Shown in pieces: positions 1-6,410 of a stretch of DNA of 17,426 nt (the first letter of the stretch is position 1; each line of letters opens with the position of its first letter). The stretch is taken from the NCBI GenBank assembly GCA_964428485.1, contig CAYRYP010000028.1:1-17426 (forward strand), given 5' to 3'. Source of the stretch: CAZPAN01 sp964428485. Its GTDB lineage: Bacteria; Actinomycetota; Coriobacteriia; Coriobacteriales; CADBOM01. The translations under genes were made by a program, and so were the position numbers. Below the pieces are notes generated by a model, which saw nothing but the letters and a program-made list of their open reading frames with translations, had not been told where the DNA came from and ran no database searches.

Positions 1-22
1 AAAAGCCTTTCTCGTACTCCGA

Positions 23-391
23 CTACTTGCTGGCCTCAGCGAGAGCCTTCTTGGAGACCTCGCAAAGCGCCGCGAAGGAGGCGGCATCGTTGATGGCCAT
101 ATCGGAAAGCACCTTCCTGTCGAGCTCGATGCCGGCGAGCTTCAGGCCGTGCATGAAATTCGAATATGAGATGCCGTTGATGCGAGCACCAGCGTTGATG
201 CGAGTGATCCAGAGGCGACGGATATCGCGCTTCTTATTCCTACGATCCCTGTACACGTACTGGAGCGAGTGCTGCACCTGCTCCTTCGCTGCACGGTAGG
301 TCCTGGACTTGGCACCATAGTATCCCTTGGCGCGCTCGAGAACGGTGCGACGCTTCTTGCGGGCTGAGACGGAACGCTTAACGCGGGGCAT
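23..391 (-). CDS. rplT: 50S ribosomal protein bL20
   Basis: This is a 122-residue protein with the typical bL20 start (MPRVKRSVSARKKRR) and a highly basic helical N-terminal half. A compact C-terminal domain follows (around GIELDRKVLSDMAINDAASF). Length and sequence match the family. bL20 binds 23S rRNA early in 50S assembly, and in several bacteria it also represses its own operon through the leader or intergenic RNA. It is the last gene of infC-rpmI-rplT, starting about 50 nt after the rpmI stop, with a Shine-Dalgarno AGGAG a little upstream of its ATG. The operon terminator, if present, lies past the window edge; only the first 22 nt after the stop are visible. Confidence 0.98.
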   Translation of the reverse strand: MPRVKRSVSARKKRRTVLERAKGYYGAKSRTYRAAKEQVQHSLQYVYRDRRNKKRDIRRLWITRINAGARINGISYSNFMHGLKLAGIELDRKVLSDMAINDAASFAALCEVSKKALAEASK

Positions 392-440
392 TTGTCATCA
401 CTCCTAAAAGATGGACTGCTCGATCTGCAGGTTACGGGGT

Positions 441-638
441 CTATCGAAGCCCGAGGCTGCGCTTCAGGACCTTCTCGTCGGCCTTGGCGACGACGGTCTC
501 CTTGCGCATATTGCGCTTGCGCTTGGGGCTCTTCTTCTCGAGGATGTGGCTGTGATATCCCTTGGCCCTGACGAGCTTGCCGCTACCGGTGACCCTGATC
601 CTCTTGGCAGTACCCTTATGGGTCTTCATCTTGGGCAT
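441..638 (-). CDS. rpmI: 50S ribosomal protein bL35
   Basis: This is a 65-residue basic protein beginning MPKMKTHKGTAKRIRVTGSG, the recognisable bL35 signature, and of normal length for the family. It is a late-assembling 50S subunit protein. It lies between infC and rplT in the conserved operon order, about 60 nt after the infC stop. A GGAG Shine-Dalgarno sits just upstream of the ATG. Translation of this gene may be linked to bL20 autoregulation, as known in other bacteria, but nothing in the sequence here proves that. Confidence 0.98.
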   Translation of the reverse strand: MPKMKTHKGTAKRIRVTGSGKLVRAKGYHSHILEKKSPKRKRNMRKETVVAKADEKVLKRSLGLR

Positions 639-698
639 ATTGATCTCCGTCCTTTCTTTCTCTTCGTAACCCGCGTTTCCACGGGTGGGAAGCCCTAT

Positions 699-1310
699 TT
701 AAGCCTCCTGGGTCCCTTCGTTCTCTTGGGCCTCGGAAGCGTTGGTGTCCTTACTGGAGTCCCTCTTCGACTTCTTGGAGGAGCCGGAGCCGCTCTTTTT
801 CTTGATGGGTCCGAACATCATGTGCATGTTGCGGCCCTCAAGTTTGGGCTTGCTCTCGACCACCGCGATGTCGGCGAGATCCTCGACCAGCTTGTCGAGG
901 ATCTGCATGCCCTGCTCGGGATGCGCCATCTCCCTTCCGCGGAACATGATCGTGACCTTGACCTTAGCGCCCGAGTTGAGGAACCTGACCACGTGCTTTT
1001 TCTTAGTCTCGTAGTCGCCCACCCCGATCTTGGGACGGAACTTCATCTCCTTCACCTCGAGCTTGGACTGGTTCTTGCGGGCCTGCTTTGCCTTGACCTC
1101 CTGGTCGTACTTGTACTTGCCATAGTCCATGACACGGCAGACGGGAGGGTCGGCGTTGGGGGCGATCTCGACCAGATCGAGGTTCTGGCTCTCCGCTATG
1201 CGAAGCGCGTCCCTTGTGTCGTAGATGCCAAGCTGCGTACCATCCACGCCGATAAGACGGCATTCCCTCGCCCTGATCTCTCCGTTGATTCTTGACTCCT
1301 GAGCGCTAAT
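699..1310 (-). CDS. infC: Translation initiation factor IF-3, probable AUU start
   Basis: IF-3 binds the 30S subunit and enforces correct start-codon and initiator-tRNA selection. The frame contains the IF-3 N-terminal block RINGEIRARECRLIGVDGTQLG and, near the C-terminus, a GRNMHMMFGPIKKK-type ending. The first ATG/GTG/TTG in frame is a GTG at 1245-1247, which would remove the conserved RIN..IRARE..LI segment. An in-frame TGA lies at 1317-1319, so the true start must fall between them. An ATT codon at 1308-1310 is preceded by a strong Shine-Dalgarno GGAGGTGA (1317-1324) at normal distance. AUU is the known autoregulatory start of E. coli infC, so I place the start there (203 residues). About 30 Ser/Lys/Glu-rich residues extend past the usual IF-3 end. 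First gene of infC-rpmI-rplT. Confidence 0.93.
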   Translation of the reverse strand: MSAQESRINGEIRARECRLIGVDGTQLGIYDTRDALRIAESQNLDLVEIAPNADPPVCRVMDYGKYKYDQEVKAKQARKNQSKLEVKEMKFRPKIGVGDYETKKKHVVRFLNSGAKVKVTIMFRGREMAHPEQGMQILDKLVEDLADIAVVESKPKLEGRNMHMMFGPIKKKSGSGSSKKSKRDSSKDTNASEAQENEGTQEA

Positions 1311-1672
1311 CTCGGTTCACCTCCATGGTGAGTTTCACTTCATGCCTTCCCAACAACAAAGCCCCCGGTGCCCATGGCAGCCGGAGGCTCTCGATCCGCA
1401 TATGACCACGCAACATGTGAGCAGGGGTAGGCCCTGCCGAGGCGCGGTTTGGATCTCGACCAGACAGCTGCCCTACCGGGCGCTGCAAGGTGGGGGCGAC
1501 ATTTCGCGCGGGCGCCCCGCTTGCAAACTGGATATGCACAGTCGATTGCCCGTGCATCCAGCGGTCTGCAATGTTACTGCAAAACGGGAACTAGCTGCAA
1601 GGATCCCGCGCCCATATGGCCGCAGACGGCCTACGACGAAGAGGGACGAAGAGCAGCAAAGGCGGCTTCGCC
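1311..1672 (-). promoter_or_regulatory. Intergenic region and structured leader upstream of infC
   Basis: About 360 nt without a credible gene. On the minus strand I see a weak sigma70-like pair, TTGCAG (1595-1600) and TAACAT (1571-1576), 18 nt apart. Downstream come a hairpin with arms 1493-1498 and 1513-1518, a perfect 6-bp hairpin at 1421-1437, and then the terminator-like hairpin at 1351-1389. Bases 1426-1431 can instead pair with 1472-1477 (GGTAGG/CCTACC), which would compete with the 1421-1437 hairpin. A short stem (GGCG/CGCC, about 1661-1672) just after the upstream lyase stop may be a weak terminator. The region looks like a regulated leader of roughly 250 nt, though the promoter is uncertain. 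Confidence 0.45.
1351..1389 (-). terminator. Terminator-like hairpin in the infC leader (candidate attenuator)
   Basis: On the minus strand, AGCCTCCGG (1381-1389) pairs with CCGGGGGCT (1360-1368) as a 9-bp stem with one G-U pair and an 11-nt loop. An imperfect T-run, TTTGTTGTTG (1351-1360), follows directly. The hairpin lies about 40 nt upstream of the infC start, inside its probable leader, so it fits a transcription attenuator better than the end of the upstream gene. Attenuated leaders for infC-rpmI-rplT are established in Firmicutes. Use here is inferred. Confidence 0.5.
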
Positions 1673-2878
1673 CTAGAGATCGAGCACGGCCGAGCAAAGC
1701 CTGCGCAGCGCCTCGTCCAGAGTTTGGCGCGTGCATGCGGCGTTGAGGCGCTGGAAACCCTCACCGCCCTTGCCGAACATCGTGCCCGCATCGAGCCACA
1801 AACCGGCTTCGGTTCGCATGAAGCTGTCGAGCTCCTTGGGTTTTATCCCCAGTGCGGTCATGTCGAGCCACGCAAGATAGGTGCCCTGAGGAAAGACCAT
1901 CGACACCCCAGGTATCTCACGCTCGATAAACTCACGCATGTGCAGCATGTTCGACTCGATGTAGGCGATGGCGGCGTCGAGCCAGTCTCCACACTCATCG
2001 TAGGCGGCCATGCACGCAACCTGCCCGAGAATGTTGGGAGGCGACACCCCGAGCATGGAGAGTCTGTTGGAGAATCTGCCTCTGAGATCTTCAGAGGGTA
2101 TCCAGATATTGGAGCACTGTAGGCCCGCGATACTGAAGCTCTTGCTGGGGGCGGTGCAGACGACGCAGCGCTCCGCGAGATCGGGACATGCCTTCAAAAA
2201 CGGGGTGAACATATTGCCGAACAGGGTCAGGTCGCAGTGGATCTCGTCGGAGATGACAATTACGTCGCGCGATGCGCAGATGTCGCCTAAGGCCTGCAGC
2301 TCACAGGCGGTCCACACGCGCCCGACAGGATTGTGCGGGCTGCAGACGATGAGCATCCTGACATCCTCTGCATCCATAGCGCGCTCGATCGCCGCATAGT
2401 CCATCGAGTAGGCAGGGTTGGCGGCCGGGTCGTAAGCGAGTTCGCACTCCACGAGTCTGCGCCTGTTTGCCCGCACCGACGAGGCGAACGGGTAGTAGAC
2501 CGGCGAGAGTATCATCACCGCATCGCCCGGCTCGGTGAGAGAGGCGACGGCATTGGACAGCGCGAACACCACACCGGGAGTGCGCACCAGCCATTCCGGC
2601 TCATACGTCACGCGATGCCTGCGCAAGAACCACCCGGTGACGGAATCGACGTAGCTCTCGCCAGGCTCCGAATAGCCCATGAAACCCTCGGAAGCGAAAT
2701 CTGACAGAGCCCTCTGGATCCCGGGTGCGACCGGGAAATCCATGTCAGCCACCCATAGGGGCAGCTCCTCGGGGGAATGCCCGAGCCTTCCTGCGCAGTC
2801 CCACTTCAGTGAGTAGCGGTGCTCCCTCTCCGCAATCGCATCGCGGTCGAAGTCAACCTCGGAATCCCTCGTTGGCAT
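1673..2878 (-). CDS. MalY/PatB family PLP-dependent C-S lyase (aminotransferase class I/II fold)
   Basis: This is a 401-residue fold-type I PLP enzyme. Family marks include KWD near residue 25, LPLWVADMDFPV (39-50), SPHNPVGRVW (about 180-189, the Asn contacting PLP), ISDEIHCDL (about 209-217, the Asp binding the pyridine nitrogen) and APSKSFSIAGL with the Schiff-base lysine near 246. The VADMDF and DEIHCDL blocks are typical of PatB/MalY cystathionine beta-lyases, which cleave cystathionine or cysteine conjugates to pyruvate, ammonia and a thiol. Substrate choice cannot be read from sequence. The start chosen is ATG at 2876-2878, with GGGAG about 11 nt upstream inside the end of purA. A GTG at 2900-2902 would add eight residues overlapping purA. 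Probably cotranscribed with purA. Confidence 0.88.
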   Translation of the reverse strand: MPTRDSEVDFDRDAIAEREHRYSLKWDCAGRLGHSPEELPLWVADMDFPVAPGIQRALSDFASEGFMGYSEPGESYVDSVTGWFLRRHRVTYEPEWLVRTPGVVFALSNAVASLTEPGDAVMILSPVYYPFASSVRANRRRLVECELAYDPAANPAYSMDYAAIERAMDAEDVRMLIVCSPHNPVGRVWTACELQALGDICASRDVIVISDEIHCDLTLFGNMFTPFLKACPDLAERCVVCTAPSKSFSIAGLQCSNIWIPSEDLRGRFSNRLSMLGVSPPNILGQVACMAAYDECGDWLDAAIAYIESNMLHMREFIEREIPGVSMVFPQGTYLAWLDMTALGIKPKELDSFMRTEAGLWLDAGTMFGKGGEGFQRLNAACTRQTLDEALRRLCSAVLDL

Positions 2879-2886
2879 ATGACGGT

Positions 2887-4167
2887 TTACTCCCAACCGC
2901 ACATTATCGTCTGGTCGCGGTCGGGGCCGACCGCCACGATCGAGACTGGCACGCCCGCAATCTCCTCAATGCGCCGCACGTAGGCCTGCGCGTTGGCGGG
3001 AAGCTCCTCGAGGCTGCGGCATCCGGTGGTGTCCTCGCACCATCCCGGCATCTCCTCGTAGACCGGCACGGCCCTCTCGAAATCGCGAAGGGAGTCGGGC
3101 AGGCTGTCCACGCGCACGCCGTCGATGTCGTAGGCTACGCAGACCTTTATGGTAGGCATCGAGTCGAGCACGTCGAGCTTGGTGAGGCAGATGTCGGTGA
3201 GTCCATTGACGCGGGCGGAGTAGCGCATAACGACCCCATCGAACCAGCCGCAGCGCCTCTTGCGCCCGGTGGTGACGCCGAACTCGGCGCCCTTCTGCGA
3301 GAGTATCTCGCCATCCTCATCGTCGAGCTCGGTGGGGAACGGGCCGGAGCCGACCCTGGTGAGATATGCCTTGGAGATACCCAGCACCCTGTCGATCCAC
3401 TTGATACCGATGCCCGAGCCGGTGCTGGCGCCGCCGGCGGTGGTAGACGACGAGGTCACGAACGGATAGGTCCCGTGATCTATGTCGAGCAGCGCCCCTT
3501 GTGCTCCTTCGAAAAAGACGCTCTTGCCGGCCTCCAGCCCCTCGTTGAGAAGCGTCACCGTGTCGGCGATCTGGCCGGATAGACGCTCGGCGTATCCCAT
3601 GTACTCCTCGTACACAGCATCAACGTCGTAGGTCTCGAGTCCGTAGACGTTTGCCAGCAGCTCGTTCTTGCTGGCAACGGCGGCCTCCAGGCGCTCGCGG
3701 AAGTAGGCGGCGTCGCGAAGATCACCCATCCTCATCCCGCTGCGAGCGGCCTTGTCCTGATAGGTTGGGCCAATACCGCGCTTCGTAGTGCCGATCTTGA
3801 GAGTGCCGAGATTCTTCTCCACGGCTCCGTCAAGCGCGACATGCCAGGGCATTATCATCTGCGCATGCGACGAGATAACAAGGTGGTCGGTGGAGATGCC
3901 GGAGGCGTTGAGCTGATCTATCTCCCCGATGAGGACCTTAGGATCGACCACGCACCCGTTACCAATGACAGAGGTTACATTGTCGTAAAGAACGCCTGAT
4001 GGGATCAGATGCAGCGCCAGGCGAGTGTCACCGTGAACGATGGTGTGCCCAGCGTTGTTGCCTCCCTGGAACCTCACCACAAAATCGTACCGGCTTGCGA
4101 GTAGGTCGGTGATCTTACCCTTGCCCTCGTCGCCCCACTGCGCGCCCACCAGAACCGTTGCTGACAT
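2887..4167 (-). CDS. purA: Adenylosuccinate synthetase
   Basis: PurA catalyses the GTP-dependent joining of IMP and aspartate to adenylosuccinate, the first committed step to AMP, in the cytoplasm. The protein is 426 residues, the usual length. The phosphate-binding loop GAQWGDEGKGK sits at residues 8-18, with catalytic Asp13. RFQGGNNAGHT carries catalytic His41, in the same positions as the E. coli enzyme. Further family blocks are TTAGGASTGSGIG, TGRKRRCGWFD and, at the C-terminus, VGPDRDQTI. The start begins MSATVLVGAQWG, standard for the family, although its Shine-Dalgarno is weak. It is divergent from the hydrogenase operon, and the downstream lyase gene starts 8 nt past its stop. Confidence 0.98.
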   Translation of the reverse strand: MSATVLVGAQWGDEGKGKITDLLASRYDFVVRFQGGNNAGHTIVHGDTRLALHLIPSGVLYDNVTSVIGNGCVVDPKVLIGEIDQLNASGISTDHLVISSHAQMIMPWHVALDGAVEKNLGTLKIGTTKRGIGPTYQDKAARSGMRMGDLRDAAYFRERLEAAVASKNELLANVYGLETYDVDAVYEEYMGYAERLSGQIADTVTLLNEGLEAGKSVFFEGAQGALLDIDHGTYPFVTSSSTTAGGASTGSGIGIKWIDRVLGISKAYLTRVGSGPFPTELDDEDGEILSQKGAEFGVTTGRKRRCGWFDGVVMRYSARVNGLTDICLTKLDVLDSMPTIKVCVAYDIDGVRVDSLPDSLRDFERAVPVYEEMPGWCEDTTGCRSLEELPANAQAYVRRIEEIAGVPVSIVAVGPDRDQTIMCGWE

Positions 4168-4211
4168 CTTCGATCCAATCTACTGAGTTGCCTGAGGTGT
4201 TACCGGGGACA

Positions 4212-4240
4212 ATTATATCCGCGCCGCACCGGGCCAAAGA
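4212..4240 (-). promoter_or_regulatory. Probable purA promoter
   Basis: A perfect sigma70 -10 hexamer TATAAT lies on the minus strand at 4212-4217, about 45 nt upstream of the purA ATG. This is conspicuous in otherwise GC-rich DNA. The -35 is weak: around 4234-4240 the minus strand reads TCTTTGG, which matches TTGACA poorly. The implied 5' UTR of roughly 40 nt leaves no room for a purine riboswitch. Confidence 0.5.
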
Positions 4241-4415
4241 CCCCAATCGGCTAGCCGCGGTGACGCGCGGCATTCTCCGGACGGTGCGCAAGAGCGAAGA
4301 CCCGTCGGACCAATAGCACTTCGAACGCATTCGTGCCGTGACGGTCCGCATCCGGCCGAGGCGTGCAGATGTGGACCGTAAAGCTGATGCGCGCTGGATG
4401 GGGAGATGGGGCATA

Positions 4416-4443
4416 TTTTCAAATTGTATGAACGTACTAATAT
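4416..4443 (+). promoter_or_regulatory. Candidate promoter of the hydrogenase operon
   Basis: TTTTCA (4416-4421) and TAATAT (4438-4443) are 16 nt apart and resemble sigma70 -35 and -10 elements. Between them lies an imperfect inverted repeat (AATTGTA ... TACTAAT, about 4422-4441) that could be an operator. It does not match the classic FNR or Rex consensus well. The implied leader to the ATG at 4581 is long, about 130 nt. Confidence 0.4.
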
Positions 4444-4580
4444 TGGGTGAAAACCCTTGATAGAACGTCGGGCGGCATCATTTTTTCGAGCACTTCCAGT
4501 AGACTTTAAAGGGTTGTCTCGGATGTCCGTGGGGTTTATTGGGCGTCCAGAAGAAGAGGACAGGAAGAGAAGGGACCGGA

Positions 4581-6410
4581 ATGAACGAAATGCACATGGC
4601 CGGCCTCAACGATGAGCAGAGCGCGGTTGCCGAATTGCAGCGTGCGCTCGGGGAGCGTTTCATCAAGAGCACCCTTTCCCCTTGCCCCGTGGAGTTCACC
4701 GCAGCATTCGTGAACATCTGCAATTCACAATCGTGCGGAAAGTGCACACCTTGCAGGGTGGGGCTCCAGCAGCTCCACTCCCTGATAGAGAAGGTGCTGC
4801 GCGGCGAGGGAACCAACGATACGCTCAAGCTCATTGAGAAGACGGCCCGCGACATATCGTTGACAGCGGACTGCGCGATCGGATCGGAATCTGCGGCGCT
4901 TGCGCTTGAGGCGATCAGGAGGTTCTCGGCAGATTTCAGTGCTCATGTGGAGAAGGGATACTGCGAGTTCACAGCAAACGACCTCATCCCGTGTATATCC
5001 AACTGCCCGGCTAAGGTGGACATCCCCGGCTACATCGCACTGGTAGAGGCCGGGCGCTACACCGACGCCGTCAGGCTTATCCGAAAGGACAACCCGCTGC
5101 CCATATCCTGCGGCTCGATCTGCGAGCACCCCTGCGAGATCAACTGCCGCCGTGGGATGATCGATGACCCCATCAACATCCGCGCGCTCAAGCGTTACGC
5201 CTGCGACAACGTTGACGGCGACTACGAGCCCGCAAAATACGAGCCCACGGGCAAGAGGGTCGCAGTCATCGGCGGAGGTCCCGCAGGACTCACCGTCGCC
5301 TACTATCTCACTCTTATGGGACACAGCGTCAAGATATTCGAACAGCGCTCGCACCTGGGCGGGATGATGCTCTACGGCATCCCCAACTATCGCTTCGACA
5401 AGGAGCTGCTGCAGCAAGAGGTGGACTGGATCACCAAGCAGGGCGTGGAGGTGCAGACCAACGTAACGGTAGGGCGCGACATCGCGATCGAGGACATCAA
5501 GCGCGACTTCGATGCGATGTTCATCGGCATCGGCGCCCACAACGACCGTCAGCTCAACCTCGTCGGAGAGAGCGCACCCAATGTCATGTCTGCAGTGAAG
5601 ATGCTTCGCGACATCGGCGAGGGGTTCGCACCCAGCTTCAAAGACGAGACGGTCGTGGTCATCGGCGGAGGCAACGTCGCGATGGACGTGGCCCGCTCCT
5701 CCGTGCGCCTCGGCGCCCGCAGGGTCATCGTGGTCTACCGCCGCAGGCGCGTCGACATGACCGCCCTGGAAGAGGAGATCCGAAACGCTCTCGCCGAGGG
5801 CTGCGAGATCATCGAGCTACACAACCCCACCACACTCGAGATCGAGGATGGCAGGGTCACGGGCGTAGTCGTGCAGCCCCAGATCATCGGTCCCGTGATC
5901 GACGGGAGAGCCTCCATGCGTGACGCCCAAGAGGACGCATTCACAATCAAGTGCGACAAGGTGGTCGTCGCGATCGGGCAGAGCATCGACTCGCAGGCCT
6001 TCGCCGACTTCGGCATCCCAGTCAACAGAGGCAAGATCGTGGCCGACGATGGCTGTGTCGTCACGGGATTCGACGGGGTGTTCTCCGGTGGCGACTGCGT
6101 AACCGGACCCGCCACCGTCATCGCGGCAATCGCTGCCGGCAAGGTCGCCGCTCGCAACATCGATACCTACCTCGGCTACCACCACATCATCGAGCGTGAT
6201 GTGGAACTGCCGCCGATCAAGTTCAAGGGACGTATCTCCTGTGCGCGCTCCGAGATGAACGAGCGCGGGGTCGAGGTGCGCAGGCACGACTTCGAGATGT
6301 TCGAGGAGGGCCTGACCGACGAGGCCGCCGAGCAGGAGGCCAACAGGTGTCTGCACTGCGACCACTACGGTTTCGGCGCGTTCAGAGGGGGGAGGATCGA
6401 CAGATGGTAA
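4581..6410 (+). CDS. NuoF-type [4Fe-4S] domain fused to GltD-like FAD/NAD(P)H oxidoreductase (hydrogenase partner subunit)
   Basis: 609 residues, three modules. Residues about 30-120 resemble the C-terminal iron-sulfur part of NuoF/HydB, with CGKCTPC (Cys 52, 55, 58) and the distant fourth Cys 98. The FMN/NADH-binding part of NuoF is absent. Residues about 135-195 form the cysteine-rich domain of glutamate synthase small subunits (Cys 138, 142, 177, 181, 185, 189). The rest is a GltD-like flavoprotein: FAD loop GGGPAG (231-236), second nucleotide loop GGGNVA (362-367) followed by VVYRRRRVDM, and FAD-contacting SGGDC (502-506). A CLHC pair (590-593) sits near the C-terminus. It probably passes electrons between NAD(P)H and the hydrogenase encoded next, whose ATG overlaps this stop. 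The start is the ATG at 4581, with a purine-rich AGAAGGGA upstream; ATGs at 4590 or 4596 are possible. Confidence 0.88.
   Translation: MNEMHMAGLNDEQSAVAELQRALGERFIKSTLSPCPVEFTAAFVNICNSQSCGKCTPCRVGLQQLHSLIEKVLRGEGTNDTLKLIEKTARDISLTADCAIGSESAALALEAIRRFSADFSAHVEKGYCEFTANDLIPCISNCPAKVDIPGYIALVEAGRYTDAVRLIRKDNPLPISCGSICEHPCEINCRRGMIDDPINIRALKRYACDNVDGDYEPAKYEPTGKRVAVIGGGPAGLTVAYYLTLMGHSVKIFEQRSHLGGMMLYGIPNYRFDKELLQQEVDWITKQGVEVQTNVTVGRDIAIEDIKRDFDAMFIGIGAHNDRQLNLVGESAPNVMSAVKMLRDIGEGFAPSFKDETVVVIGGGNVAMDVARSSVRLGARRVIVVYRRRRVDMTALEEEIRNALAEGCEIIELHNPTTLEIEDGRVTGVVVQPQIIGPVIDGRASMRDAQEDAFTIKCDKVVVAIGQSIDSQAFADFGIPVNRGKIVADDGCVVTGFDGVFSGGDCVTGPATVIAAIAAGKVAARNIDTYLGYHHIIERDVELPPIKFKGRISCARSEMNERGVEVRRHDFEMFEEGLTDEAAEQEANRCLHCDHYGFGAFRGGRIDRW

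Larger units (their letters stand above)
4168..4580. promoter_or_regulatory. Divergent intergenic region between purA and the hydrogenase operon
   Basis: About 410 bp with no credible gene; the open frames here lack ribosome sites and recognisable protein sequence. The purA promoter lies on the left and a candidate hydrogenase promoter at 4416-4443. The stretch from about 4410 to 4510 is clearly more AT-rich than its surroundings. A long plus-strand leader (about 130 nt) follows, with a small GGGT-GAAA-ACCC hairpin at 4444-4455. I see no recognised riboswitch. Confidence 0.5.

Noticed and set aside
411..1295. Long plus-strand open frame (294 codons) opposite rpmI and infC
   Set aside because: It is antisense to two unmistakable genes, is Leu/Asp/Gly-rich as expected for a GC-rich shadow frame, and shows no family resemblance.
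1306..1557. 83-codon minus-strand frame in the infC leader, ending across the ATT start
   Set aside because: No ribosome site at its start, composition looks random, and it runs through the terminator-like hairpin. A leader peptide is not excluded but not supported.
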